64,000 bases of DNA from Massilia sp. erpn (GTDB taxonomy: Bacteria > Pseudomonadota > Gammaproteobacteria > Burkholderiales > Burkholderiaceae_D), in assembly GCF_024400215.1 (NCBI RefSeq), contig NZ_CP053748.1, forward strand, positions 5,332,001 to 5,396,000. The letters run 5' to 3'. Each line of letters opens with the position of its first letter. Position 1 is the stretch's first letter. Shown here one piece after another: positions 49,843 to 58,919 of the stretch. Position numbers and translations under genes: made by a program. The notes under the pieces are model-generated. The model did no database searches. It was given only the letters and a program-made list of their open reading frames with translations, and was not told the origin of the DNA.

Positions 49843-52362
49843 ATGGACTCGCGCCTCTCTTCCCTGTTGCCGAAATTCGCGGCAGTGCCTCTTGCTTTTC
49901 TGCTGTATGCGGCCACTTCGCCGGCCCTGGCCGACACCTATAATCTGCCGGCCGACCTGAAAAAATCCCCGTTCAATTGCAGCGGCTCCGGCCAGGACTA
50001 TAACTGCGGCAGCATCGACCTGGACAAGGATGCGGTGCTGGTATTGAGTGGGCCGATCCGTCTTCAGGTTTCCGGGAATTTCTCAACCGATAAGAACCTG
50101 AGTTCGGTCAACAACGGCTATAGCTTCGACATCTCGGTCGGCGGCAGCGTCGATCTGAAAAAGGACGTCGACGTCACCATGAACCTGACCGTGGGCGGCA
50201 GCGTCGACATCGCCAAGGATGCCCGCTTCACCGGCAATATCACGGCCGGCGGCAACGCCACGTTCGCCAAGGACTCTATTTACGACGGCGACGTGACCGT
50301 GGGCGGTTTTCTGTCCGTGGACAAAAACACTTACATCACCGGCACCTGCCGCGCCGGAGCCACCAATTACACGGGTTGCGGCGCGAAGCCGCCTGCGTCC
50401 ACGCTGCACCATATCCGCGTCAGCCACAACGGCACCGCCCTGACCTGCACACCCGCCGCCATCACGGTCTACGCATGCACCGGCAGCGACAGCAGCAACA
50501 CCTGCACCGCTTATACCGGCGGCGTCAGCGGCAATGTTAAAACCAGCGGCGGCGCCAGCGCCCCGTTCACCATTCCTTCTGGCAGCAGCTCGACCAGCGT
50601 CAGCCTGGCTGTCACCACGGCCGGCACGGTAACGCTGTCGGCCGACGGCTACACATCCAGCAATGGCTATACCTGCTGGAATGGCGCCAGCACCAGCTGC
50701 AGCCTCGACTTTCAGGATGCCGCCTTCCTGATCAGCGTTGCCGACCACATCGCAGGCACCAGCCAGACGGCAAAGATCGAAGCGGTGAAAAAAAGCGATA
50801 CCAGCAGCCGCTGCACGCCTGGCTTCACCGGAACGCGCGCCGTGAATCTCAGCTGTAATTACAGCAACCCTGCCAGCGGCTCGGTTCAGCTGAGCATTGG
50901 CGGCAGCAAGATCAGCTGCAATGCCCCTGCCACCGCCATCACCCTGAGTTTCGACAGCAATGGCGTGGCCGAGCCTTCGCTCAGCTATGAAGATGTCGGC
51001 GCATTGACCCTGAATGCGAGCATCGCCTCCCCTGCCATGACCGGCTCGGATGGCTTTGTGGTGGCGCCGGCGAGCTTCAGCATCGCGCCGAATGAGAGCA
51101 ATCCGCACAAGGCCGGCAGTCCCTTCACCGCCGACGTGACCGCCCTTAATGCCCTGGGCAAGGCAACGCCCAATTTCGGCAAGGAGAATCCTGCAGCGCA
51201 GGTGCGGGTAGGCTTCAACAAATGCACGCCCACGGCTAATCTCGGCGCGGCATCAGGAGTCGTCGCCACCGGGCTGGTCCAGAGCTTTACCAATGGCAAA
51301 GGGCAAGCGGCCAACATCAGCTGGTCCGAAGTCGGCACAGGCGATCTGACGGCCTACCTCGACAACAATCCTGGCTCGGCTTCGGCGCCTTTGCCCTATC
51401 TCTCTTCGGCCATTAAACCGGCGGGCAGCACCGCAACCGCCAACAGCTCCTGCACGCAAAGCTTTGTGCCGCACCATTTTGATGTGACGCACGCCAGCAC
51501 CCGCCTTTTCTGGTACTCGGGGCAAACCATAGACAAGATCAAAGTCACCGCCAAAGCCTATGCCAATCCGCCGAGTGCCGCCACCACGACCCAAAACTAT
51601 ATGCTTGGCGCTGCCGCAAACGCCAAAGTCGACCTCGCCGCATTCAGCGACGGGCCGCCGGTAGCGGCGGTTCCTTCCGCGACTGGCACGCTGAATACCG
51701 CCTCCATTGCCGGCTCCGCTTTTCAAAGCGTCAATAAAGGCGAAGCGGAGCTGACCCCGGTCTTCACGTTCGCGCAGATCAAGACTGCCCCCCTCCCATT
51801 GCGCGTGCGCGCGACAGAGGGGACCGTCGTTACATCCGCCAATGGGAAAGAGGATGTCATTGCCATCCGCAGCGGTCGCTTGCGCTTTTCCAACGGCTTT
51901 GGTCCCAAGCTCGGCAACGCCAGCTTGGCACTCCGCGCAGAATACTGGACCGGTTCAAGCTGGATTCTCAATAGCGACGATAGCACCACCACCCTGCCGC
52001 CGACTGCATTTGCCTTGACGCCTGCCTTTGCCGCGGTAAAGTTGAGCGTTGGGGAGTCGAAGCAAATGCAAAATGGCAGCACGCGCCTGGTGCTGAACCG
52101 CGCCGCCACTGGCAATGCCAGCGACGACCAGCAACAACTCAAGGTGGACGTTGCCATCAATCTCGGGTCGGCAGGCAACGATAAATCCTGCCTGGCTGGC
52201 CATCCGGCCAGCGTTGCAGGCGCCCTGCCCTGGCTGCGCTCCAGCTATGGCGACTGCGCCGATTCCAAGGCAGGCGTTGGCGATCCCTCCGCCCGCGCCA
52301 GCTTCGGCGTCTCGACGCCGGAGAATCGGGCACGGGTGCATGTGCGCGAGGTGTTCAATTGA
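49843..52362 (+). CDS. mshQ: MshQ-like secreted protein (DUF6701)
   Basis: 839-residue exported protein. The signal peptide is about residues 1-30 (PLAFLLYAATSPALA). Then follow repeating beta-strand units such as VGGSVDLKKDVDVTMNLTVGGSVDIAKDARF, which look like a bactofilin-type beta-helix. The rest is a long Ser/Thr-rich, Ig-like region with several cysteines and a C-terminal DUF6701-type domain (NDKSCLAGHPASV, LPWLRSSYG). MshQ is usually the last gene of the MSHA locus; here it comes first in its unit. It is probably a tip adhesin or minor pilus-associated protein. The next gene overlaps by TTGA. Confidence 0.82.
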   Translation: MDSRLSSLLPKFAAVPLAFLLYAATSPALADTYNLPADLKKSPFNCSGSGQDYNCGSIDLDKDAVLVLSGPIRLQVSGNFSTDKNLSSVNNGYSFDISVGGSVDLKKDVDVTMNLTVGGSVDIAKDARFTGNITAGGNATFAKDSIYDGDVTVGGFLSVDKNTYITGTCRAGATNYTGCGAKPPASTLHHIRVSHNGTALTCTPAAITVYACTGSDSSNTCTAYTGGVSGNVKTSGGASAPFTIPSGSSSTSVSLAVTTAGTVTLSADGYTSSNGYTCWNGASTSCSLDFQDAAFLISVADHIAGTSQTAKIEAVKKSDTSSRCTPGFTGTRAVNLSCNYSNPASGSVQLSIGGSKISCNAPATAITLSFDSNGVAEPSLSYEDVGALTLNASIASPAMTGSDGFVVAPASFSIAPNESNPHKAGSPFTADVTALNALGKATPNFGKENPAAQVRVGFNKCTPTANLGAASGVVATGLVQSFTNGKGQAANISWSEVGTGDLTAYLDNNPGSASAPLPYLSSAIKPAGSTATANSSCTQSFVPHHFDVTHASTRLFWYSGQTIDKIKVTAKAYANPPSAATTTQNYMLGAAANAKVDLAAFSDGPPVAAVPSATGTLNTASIAGSAFQSVNKGEAELTPVFTFAQIKTAPLPLRVRATEGTVVTSANGKEDVIAIRSGRLRFSNGFGPKLGNASLALRAEYWTGSSWILNSDDSTTTLPPTAFALTPAFAAVKLSVGESKQMQNGSTRLVLNRAATGNASDDQQQLKVDVAINLGSAGNDKSCLAGHPASVAGALPWLRSSYGDCADSKAGVGDPSARASFGVSTPENRARVHVREVFN

Positions 52363-52826
52363 AGGCGAAGCCGCGCGGTTTCACCATGGTGGAACTGGTG
52401 ACGGTGCTCGTCTTGTTGGGCATTCTGTCGGTCGCCATCGTGCCGCGCATGATGAGCAGCGCCGATACGGCTGCCCCCATTTTCCGCGCCGATATTCTTA
52501 GCGCCTTGCGCTACGCCCAGAAGGTATCGGTCAGCCACCGGCGCCTCGTCTGCGCAAATATTGCTGCCGGAAGCATCACCCTCACCATCGCCCAGGCCAA
52601 TCCGCCAGCTGCGGGCTGCAACGCCGCCTTACCCAGCCCGGACAACTCACCTTACAGCAGCAAAGATCCAGCGGTTACTGCCGCCAATAATATCGCTGGC
52701 AGTACTCTATTCTTCCAGCCCAACGGCGATATCCTGGATGGCAATAGCGCCCTGGCCAACGGTCAAATCACCATCAGCGGCCAGGCTGCTATCGTCATCG
52801 ACGGCGGAGGCAGCCGTGTGGAATAA
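52359..52826 (+). CDS. mshC: MshC-like type IV prepilin
   Basis: 155-residue prepilin with the class III leader and cleavage motif GFTMVELVTVLVLLGILS, directly after a basic MKAKPR leader. It starts with TTG, overlapping the mshQ stop (TTGA). The mature part has two cysteines (RLVCANI and AGCNAALP) that may form a pilin disulfide, and a C-terminal IVIDGGGSRVE. It resembles the GspH/MshC minor pilins. It overlaps the next prepilin gene by 11 bases. Confidence 0.85.
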   Translation: MKAKPRGFTMVELVTVLVLLGILSVAIVPRMMSSADTAAPIFRADILSALRYAQKVSVSHRRLVCANIAAGSITLTIAQANPPAAGCNAALPSPDNSPYSSKDPAVTAANNIAGSTLFFQPNGDILDGNSALANGQITISGQAAIVIDGGGSRVE

Positions 52827-53292
52827 GGCCCAGCGCGGAGTCACCCTGATCGAACTGATCGTGGCGATTGTAATTCTGGGCGTGGGCCTGGTGGGGATCC
52901 TGATGGCGTTTTCCGGCGCCGCCGTCCGCAGCACCGACCCCATGGTGCGCAGGCAGATGGCGGCCATTGCTGAAGGCATGATGGAAGAGATCCAGCGCAT
53001 GCCATTTGCGCCGGATGGTACTTCCCCGCCAGCCGGTTGCGCCCGCAGCGCCTACGGTAACATCATGCACTATAACGGCTACAACCAGCCTATTTGCAAC
53101 ACGGCGGGGACATTGCTTCCCGGCCTGAGCCCCTACGGAATCCAGGTTGCAGTCAGCCAGCTGGCAGCCAACTCTCCGCTAACCGGGGTTCCTCCCGCCG
53201 CTGGCTACGAAATCACCGTCACCGTGTTGCATGCCAGCGGGTCATATGTGCTGCGTGGCTGGCGCACCAATTTCGGCGTAAACCAACCATGA
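52816..53292 (+). CDS. mshD: MshD-like type IV prepilin
   Basis: 158-residue prepilin with leader QRGVTLIELIVAIVILGVGLVGILMAF. The start is GTG at 52816, overlapping the previous gene; a longer upstream frame is a shadow. The mature part contains a Cys pair-like GCARSAYGN and PICNTAG segments. The C-terminus VLRGWRTNFGVNQP resembles MshD minor pilins. It overlaps the next gene by ATGA. Confidence 0.85.
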   Translation: MWNKAQRGVTLIELIVAIVILGVGLVGILMAFSGAAVRSTDPMVRRQMAAIAEGMMEEIQRMPFAPDGTSPPAGCARSAYGNIMHYNGYNQPICNTAGTLLPGLSPYGIQVAVSQLAANSPLTGVPPAAGYEITVTVLHASGSYVLRGWRTNFGVNQP

Positions 53293-54134
53293 AACAGCAC
53301 GCCAAAGGCTTTACCCTCATTGAGTTGATCGTCATCATGATAGTCGTTGGCGTGCTGTCGGGTAGCATCGCCATCTTCGTAAAGCCAGCGATGGAGAGTT
53401 ACGTCGATAGCGGCAGGCGCACCACCCTGACCGATCTCGCCGACGGCGCCATGCGCAGAATAAAACGCGATATCCGCATGTCGGTGCCGAACTCCTTCCG
53501 CCAGTCGGGTTCGACCTGCCTTGAAATGGTGCCGACTTCAGGCGGCGGCCGCTTCCGCACAGCGGCCGATCCAAACGATGCAAGCAGCCAGCCGCTCGAC
53601 ACCAGTGCGCCTGGCACCAGCTTTGATGTCGTCATGGGACCAGGCAGCGCACCGGCGGCGACCAATCTGCTCGTAATCGGCAATCAAAGTCCGGAAGAGG
53701 TCTACAGCGGCTCCAATGTCAACACCATCGCCCAGGTGGCCACCCACCCCGCGCCAGCGGCAGCGGGTGCCGTCGTGCTTGGCACGCACCGTATTACGCT
53801 CAATGCTACCGCCAAATATCCTCTGGGTTATGAAGGCGGCAGGTTTGTGCTGGTACCCGCTGCCCAGCAAGCCGTGTTCTATCGGTGCAATAACGGTGTG
53901 CTCACGCGCTTTTCGAATTATGTGCCGAACCCGGTTACACCTGCGAATTGCACTCCACCGGCCAACGCAAGCAGCGCTATTGTGGCGACACATTTATCGG
54001 CCTGCAGCTTCAATCTGAATCCGAATCCCGGCATTACTCAGGACAGCGGCTTTATCGAACTACAGCTCACGCTAAGCGATACGGGATCCAACGTCACCCT
54101 CATCGACGGCGCCCACGCCGATAACATGCCATGA
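53289..54134 (+). CDS. mshO: MshO-like type IV prepilin
   Basis: 281-residue prepilin with leader AKGFTLIELIVIMIVVGVLSGS. A long mature region (about 250 residues) has several cysteines (SGSTCLEM, FYRCNNG, ANCTPP, LSACSFN) and many Ala/Pro turns, which is typical of the larger minor pilins such as MshO. Both ends overlap neighbours by four bases, so expression of C-D-O-P is coupled. Confidence 0.85.
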   Translation: MKQHAKGFTLIELIVIMIVVGVLSGSIAIFVKPAMESYVDSGRRTTLTDLADGAMRRIKRDIRMSVPNSFRQSGSTCLEMVPTSGGGRFRTAADPNDASSQPLDTSAPGTSFDVVMGPGSAPAATNLLVIGNQSPEEVYSGSNVNTIAQVATHPAPAAAGAVVLGTHRITLNATAKYPLGYEGGRFVLVPAAQQAVFYRCNNGVLTRFSNYVPNPVTPANCTPPANASSAIVATHLSACSFNLNPNPGITQDSGFIELQLTLSDTGSNVTLIDGAHADNMP

Positions 54135-54598
54135 GAAACAGGCAAAAACAAGGGGGCTTCGGCGTCATCGCCGCAGTCATCATACTGGTAATGTTAAGCG
54201 CTTTCGCCGCCGCCGTACTGCGTACGACCAGCGGCCAGCAAGCTGCCACCAATCTGGATATAGCTGCATCCAACGCTTTCCAGGCAGCGCGGGCGGGGAC
54301 TGAATGGGGACTGTATCAGGCACTGGTTCTCAACACATGCCAGACGAATCAGCAATTGAACCTGGCTGCATTGAACGGTTTCACCGTGACGGTGAATTGC
54401 AGCCGCATTACGATTAGGGAAGGTGAAACTGCGCCTGGACAAGCAGAGGTAAAGACGATCTTTACCGTCGATGCCGTAGCCTGCAATACCGCAGGCCCCT
54501 GTCCGGCAAATGCTTCAGCGGCGACTCCCGATTATGTGGAGCGCCGCCATATGGCCGCCGCCTGCATGACGGCGACCTTGGGGGCATGCTACAACTGA
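54131..54598 (+). CDS. mshP: MshP-like minor pilin
   Basis: 155-residue pilus protein with a class III-type N-terminal hydrophobic helix (GGFGVIAAVIILVMLSAFAAAVLRTTSG) after a basic MRNRQKQ leader. The C-terminus has the MshP-like PDYVERRHMAAACMTATLGACYN segment. It is the last gene of the mshQ-C-D-O-P unit. A decayed in-frame copy of this C-terminus lies directly downstream. Confidence 0.82.
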   Translation: MRNRQKQGGFGVIAAVIILVMLSAFAAAVLRTTSGQQAATNLDIAASNAFQAARAGTEWGLYQALVLNTCQTNQQLNLAALNGFTVTVNCSRITIREGETAPGQAEVKTIFTVDAVACNTAGPCPANASAATPDYVERRHMAAACMTATLGACYN

Positions 54599-54633
54599 AA
54601 GAAACCAGCAATTAGCTGAAATTACCGCGATAC

Positions 54634-54735
54634 TGCAGTCCTTGCCCGGGCAATGGCTCAACGACGACTTCAGGCTATGCGGAACGCCGCCGTATAACCA
54701 CTGCCTGCGCAGTGGCGAACGGGACAGACTGCTAG
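54634..54735 (+). pseudogene. Remnant of a second MshP C-terminus
   Basis: An in-frame stretch of 33 codons ending in TAG encodes a PCP-N-S-T-Y-ERR-AC-C pattern like the MshP C-terminus (MshP has PCPANASAATPDYVERRHMAAAC). It has no start codon in its frame after an upstream TAG, so it cannot be expressed alone. It is probably a partial, decayed duplication of mshP. Confidence 0.65.
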
Positions 54736-54744
54736 CAGCAAACG

Positions 54745-55284
54745 TTAACAGTTAGTGGAATTAACTGGATTGCTGAATGTCGGCACTTGGCCGGCGGCCG
54801 TGGGCGCCGTATAGATCACAGCGCAGGTCAAGCCTCGGGTAGTGCCGGATACACTGGCAGGGATGAATGCAATCTGATTCGCCAGAGTCGCTGGACTGTT
54901 GCTCGTTGCCGCACTACCAGGAGCAATGCGAACGTAGTCAAGCGCGTTAAGGCCTGCTGCATCAAGCAGCAGCGTGTTTGCAGATGGATAACCAAGGTTG
55001 GTGCCACCTGCAGTCGCCATCGGCACCGCAATGCCCTCCGCATCGACTGTTGCCGTCGGAGCGCCAGCAGCAAGGAGTCGGCCATGAAGCATGGCAACCG
55101 TCGACTGCAGCGAACCGCGGGCCGCATTGAGGCTCGCCGCGCGCGCATCGGCACCCATATCGATAAAGCGCGGCAGCGCAGTGGCCGCGAGGATGCCGAG
55201 GATTACGATCACAACGATCAATTCGATCAGCGTAAAGCCACCTTGGCCTTGCGTGCGAATGGCGTTCATGCCCTGTTTATTCAT
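54745..55284 (-). CDS. mshA: MSHA major-type pilin (MshA/MshB-like)
   Basis: 179-residue type IV prepilin with leader QGGFTLIELIVVIVILGILAATALPRF, the typical major-pilin start, and a C-terminal pair of cysteines (GLTCAVIY and NSTNC) for the pilin disulfide. It lies at the end of the mshE-G-F unit on the minus strand, about 70 bases after mshF, so it may have its own promoter. GGAGAAAC gives a ribosome site. MshA versus MshB cannot be separated without structural comparison. Confidence 0.85.
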   Translation of the reverse strand: MNKQGMNAIRTQGQGGFTLIELIVVIVILGILAATALPRFIDMGADARAASLNAARGSLQSTVAMLHGRLLAAGAPTATVDAEGIAVPMATAGGTNLGYPSANTLLLDAAGLNALDYVRIAPGSAATSNSPATLANQIAFIPASVSGTTRGLTCAVIYTAPTAAGQVPTFSNPVNSTNC

Positions 55285-55352
55285 CTGTTTCTCCGTAGTT
55301 CATCCTGCAACAGAAATTGCGCAGAGGATACATAAAAGTAACATATTCTCAC

Positions 55353-55868
55353 TCAATTATCTACGACTTGCTCCAAGGATACCCCACTATTTGGGGAATT
55401 TGTTTGAGCGGAGACTCCGGCGATTAGCCTGAATTTCAAAGGTTTTAACGTTTTATCCACAAACAGCCCGCGCTGGGCTGGCAAATACAGCAAGATTCTA
55501 TCGGCGCGGTCGAAATACCAATTCCCAGTTTGCAATTCGCTAGTTTCCGGCGCGTTCAATTCGCCTAAATAGTTCGGCGGCTGGCGCACCAGCCAAAGCA
55601 TGGGATTTTGACCGGAAAACCCTGATAATTCCCCGGCTTTTCCACGCAAATGCAATTCTGCCACCTTGCCCTGGACGCCTGCGCGCAATTGGGCCAGCAC
55701 CTGGGCCACGGCCGCGCGTTCCGCCTCTTCCTGGTAAAACATCACTCTTTGTAAAAAGACCGTAGACAGAACGGCAATCACGACCAGTACCACGCCCAGT
55801 TCGAACAGACTGAAGCCCCGTCGTTGCGCCGCGGCGACAGCTTGCCAGTCCGCGCGCGGCGTTTTCAT
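55353..55868 (-). CDS. mshF: MSHA biogenesis protein MshF (prepilin-like)
   Basis: 171-residue membrane protein with leader RRGFSLFELGVVLVVIAVLSTVFLQRVMFY, a pilin-type hydrophobic helix, followed by a periplasmic domain (AELHLRGKAGELSGFSGQNPMLWL and DRADRILLYLPAQRGLFVDKTL). It overlaps mshG by ATGA. MshF is the least conserved of the MSHA assembly proteins; position in the operon supports the call. Confidence 0.82.
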   Translation of the reverse strand: MKTPRADWQAVAAAQRRGFSLFELGVVLVVIAVLSTVFLQRVMFYQEEAERAAVAQVLAQLRAGVQGKVAELHLRGKAGELSGFSGQNPMLWLVRQPPNYLGELNAPETSELQTGNWYFDRADRILLYLPAQRGLFVDKTLKPLKFRLIAGVSAQTNSPNSGVSLEQVVDN

Positions 55869-57100
55869 TTGTGCAGGGCCGCTTTGCCCAAGTCCCAGAT
55901 CGGCAGGAAGATGCCGAGCGCCAGCACCAGCACCATGACGCCCAGCGCGACAATCAGGATGGGTTCGATCTGCGCCGACAGTGTTTTCAGCTCGTAATCG
56001 ACCTCGCGCTCATACATCTGCGCGATCTCGTCCATCAATTCATCGAGCGAGCCGGATTCCTCGCCGACGGCGATCATTTGCAGCACCACGGGCGTGAACA
56101 CATTGGCTGCCGAGGCAGTACGCAGGATGCTCTCGCCGCGCTCCACGCCATCGCGCATCTGTTCGACGCGCGCGCTCAGGTAGCTGTTGTCCACTGTTTG
56201 CGCGACCACTGTCAATGCCTGCACAATCGGCACGCCACTGCGGCTGGACAGAGCAAAACTGCGCGCGAAGCGGGCCAGCGTCGCTTTGCGGATGATCTTG
56301 CCTGCAATCGGCAGATCGAGCTTGAATTTGTCCCAGTTGTAGCGCCCCTTGGCCGTGCGCACATAGCGGATGAAGGCGACGATGCCCCCCACCAGCAAAC
56401 CCGCCATCAGCGGCCAGTACTGCACCGTGAAATTCGATGTCGCCAGCAGGATCCGCGTCATCAGCGGCAATTCGGCGTTGAAACCCGCGAAGACCTTGGC
56501 AAAGGCGGGAATCACGAACATATTCACCACCGTCATCGCCGCGATGATGGCGACCACCACGAAGGTCGGATAGCGCAGCGCGGTCTTGACCCGTTCGCGC
56601 ATATCGCGGTCGAATTCCATATGGTCGAACAGGCGCAGGAAGACTTCCTCCAGTCGCCCCGTCATTTCCCCCACCCTGACCATGGACAGGTAGAAGGCTG
56701 AAAACACTTCCGGATGGCGGCGCATGGCCGAAGACAGCTCGCGCCCCGCATCAAGCGATTCGCGCAAATCCTTGATCACGCGGCCAAAGGATTTGCTGAC
56801 CGCCGATTCCTGCAGACCGGCCAGGCCGCGCATGATCGGCACACCCGCCTTGAGCAGCGTGTAGAGCTGGCGGCTGAACAGCTGCACGTCCATGCCCGTG
56901 ACTTTTTTCTCGGTCAGCCGGGTCCACCAGTTCCCCCCCTCGCCACCCTTGTCCGCTTTTTTGGTGGTGACGGCGATCTCGATGGGCGTGACGCCGGTGC
57001 TGAACAGCTGGTCGGCCACGGCGCTGCTGTCCGCGCCTTCCAGCACGCCCTGCATCAATTCGCCGCGCGCGTTGCGTCCCTTGTAGCTGAAGAAGGGCAC
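55865..57100 (-). CDS. mshG: MSHA inner-membrane platform protein MshG (GspF family)
   Basis: 411-residue platform protein with two GspF domains and three transmembrane helices. Family segments are FSRQLYTLLKAGVPIMRGLAGL, LRYPTFVVVAIIAAMTVVNMFVIPAFAKVFAGF and the second-domain RFARSFALSSRSGVPIVQAL and QMIAVGEESGSLDEL. The GTG at 57100 (VPFFSYKGRNARG) sits one base after the mshE stop and follows AGAGGA; a longer frame is not used. Confidence 0.9.
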   Translation of the reverse strand: MPFFSYKGRNARGELMQGVLEGADSSAVADQLFSTGVTPIEIAVTTKKADKGGEGGNWWTRLTEKKVTGMDVQLFSRQLYTLLKAGVPIMRGLAGLQESAVSKSFGRVIKDLRESLDAGRELSSAMRRHPEVFSAFYLSMVRVGEMTGRLEEVFLRLFDHMEFDRDMRERVKTALRYPTFVVVAIIAAMTVVNMFVIPAFAKVFAGFNAELPLMTRILLATSNFTVQYWPLMAGLLVGGIVAFIRYVRTAKGRYNWDKFKLDLPIAGKIIRKATLARFARSFALSSRSGVPIVQALTVVAQTVDNSYLSARVEQMRDGVERGESILRTASAANVFTPVVLQMIAVGEESGSLDELMDEIAQMYEREVDYELKTLSAQIEPILIVALGVMVLVLALGIFLPIWDLGKAALHK

Positions 57101-57101
57101 G

Positions 57102-58811
57102 TCAATCCTCTTGCTGGTTGCTGATGCGCATAGCTTCGGACACGGTGGTGCGGCCCTGCACCACCAGCGCCACCGCATGGCGGCGCAGGGTCATGCCCGC
57201 CATCTGGGCCGTCGCCACTTTGACGAAATGGCCCATATCATGATGATTTGCGGCGTCCACCACGGCGGACGTCATTTCCAGCAGCTCGTAGACGCCGGTA
57301 CGGCCGCGATAACCCATGCCGTTGCAGTGCGAGCAGCCCTTGCCCGCATGGTAATGCCCACTGGTGGCGCCCTCGCCCAGTTCCAGCTTCAGCCACTCGG
57401 CCTCGGTGGCGGTCGGCGTATAGGGCGCGCTACAGCTTTCGCAGATCACGCGCACCAGGCGCTGGGCCAGCACGGCTTGCAGCGAGCTGCCCACCATATA
57501 GCGCGGCACGCCCATGTCCATCAGGCGCAGCGGGGTGCTGACGGCGTCATTGGTGTGCAGGGTCGAAAGCACCAAGTGGCCGGTCATGGCGGCGCGCAGG
57601 CCGATGGCGGCGGTTTCCTGGTCGCGCATCTCGCCCACCAGCACGATGTCCGGGTCCTGCCGCAGCGCCGAACGCAGCACGCGGGCGAAGTTCAGGTCGA
57701 TCTTGTCGTTGACCTGCACCTGGTTGATGCCGGGCAGGCGGTACTCGACCGGGTCTTCCACCGTGATGAGTTTCTTCTCGACCGAATTCAGTTCGGACAG
57801 GGCGCAGTACAGCGTAGTGGTCTTGCCGCTGCCGGTCGGCCCCGTCACTAGCACCAGGCCGTTGGGGCGCTGCACAATGCTGCGGAAGCGTTCCAGCAGC
57901 TCGCGCGGCATGCCGATGGCATCCAGCTTGAGCGGCGCCCCACCCTGGTTCAAGAGACGCATGACCACCGATTCGCCATACTGGGTCGGCATGGACGAAA
58001 TACGCACGTCGATACGCTGGTTGCGCACGCGCACGCCGAAGCGGCCGTCCTGCGGCAGGCGCTTTTCCGAAATGTCCAGGTCCGACATCAGTTTCAGGCG
58101 CAGCGCCAGGGCCGGTGCGATCTTGATATCGGCCTCGGTCTGCAGATGCAGCACGCCGTCGATGCGGAAGCGGATCTGCAGCCGGCTTTCCTGCGGCTCG
58201 ATATGGATGTCCGAAGCGCGCACCTGCACCGCATCGTCGAACACCGATTGCAGCAGTTTGACGACGGGAGCCTCTTCCAGCCCGGGATTGGCGGCCAGCG
58301 TGCCGAAGTCGATGGAGACGTCGCCGATATCCTGTTCCAGCTCGCGCGCCAGGTCGGTGATGTCCTCGGTACGGCGGTAGATGCGGTCGATGGCGGCCAG
58401 CACCTCGGTCTCGTTGACCACCGCCAGCTCGACGTTGCGGCGCACCAGGCGCGCAATCTCGTCGTAGGCAAACAGGTCGGTGGGATCGGACATGCCGACC
58501 AGCAGCGAGGTGGTGCGGTCTTCCAGGATCAGGGCGCGGAAACGGCGCGCCTGGGTTTCCGGCAGCTGGCGTACCAGTTCCGGATTGATATTGTAGAACT
58601 TGAGGTTGATGTAGGGGATATTCAGCTGGCGCGCCAGGGCGCCGGCGATCTGCTCCTCGGTGACATAGCCGTTCTCGATGAAGACCCGGCCCAGCTTGCG
58701 CCCGCTGCGCTTTTGTTCCGTGAGCGCGAGGCCCAGCTGTTCTTCGGACAGCAGCTTTTGCTGTACCAGGATCTCGCCCAGCCGGACTTTTTCGGGCCTT
58801 GCCATACTCAC
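57102..58811 (-). CDS. mshE: MSHA extension ATPase MshE
   Basis: 569-residue GspE-family secretion ATPase that drives pilus extension. The N-terminus has two MshEN-type repeats, VRLGEILVQQKLLSEEQLGLAL and KLGRVFIENGYVTEEQIAGAL, matching the c-di-GMP-binding RLGxxL...Q pattern. The ATPase has Walker A GPTGSGKT at 324-331, the Asp box ITVEDPVEYRLPGINQVQVND, and a zinc-type tetracysteine (CESC ... CSHCNGMGYRG). It is the first gene of the mshE-G-F-pilin unit and is divergent from an ABC ATPase gene. Confidence 0.95.
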   Translation of the reverse strand: MSMARPEKVRLGEILVQQKLLSEEQLGLALTEQKRSGRKLGRVFIENGYVTEEQIAGALARQLNIPYINLKFYNINPELVRQLPETQARRFRALILEDRTTSLLVGMSDPTDLFAYDEIARLVRRNVELAVVNETEVLAAIDRIYRRTEDITDLARELEQDIGDVSIDFGTLAANPGLEEAPVVKLLQSVFDDAVQVRASDIHIEPQESRLQIRFRIDGVLHLQTEADIKIAPALALRLKLMSDLDISEKRLPQDGRFGVRVRNQRIDVRISSMPTQYGESVVMRLLNQGGAPLKLDAIGMPRELLERFRSIVQRPNGLVLVTGPTGSGKTTTLYCALSELNSVEKKLITVEDPVEYRLPGINQVQVNDKIDLNFARVLRSALRQDPDIVLVGEMRDQETAAIGLRAAMTGHLVLSTLHTNDAVSTPLRLMDMGVPRYMVGSSLQAVLAQRLVRVICESCSAPYTPTATEAEWLKLELGEGATSGHYHAGKGCSHCNGMGYRGRTGVYELLEMTSAVVDAANHHDMGHFVKVATAQMAGMTLRRHAVALVVQGRTTVSEAMRISNQQED

Positions 58812-58919
58812 TCCACGAATATCACTGTGGGGGCATTGTAAGCCGAATGTCAGTCTTGCCGCTAGCTAAACAAGGCCATTCTTGCTACAGTATGCCTCGC
58901 CCGAACTCTGCCCTGATAC

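Noticed and set aside
49647..49937. Longer start for mshI
   Set aside because: The extension reads through the AT-rich promoter gap and the mshQ start region and shows no family similarity.
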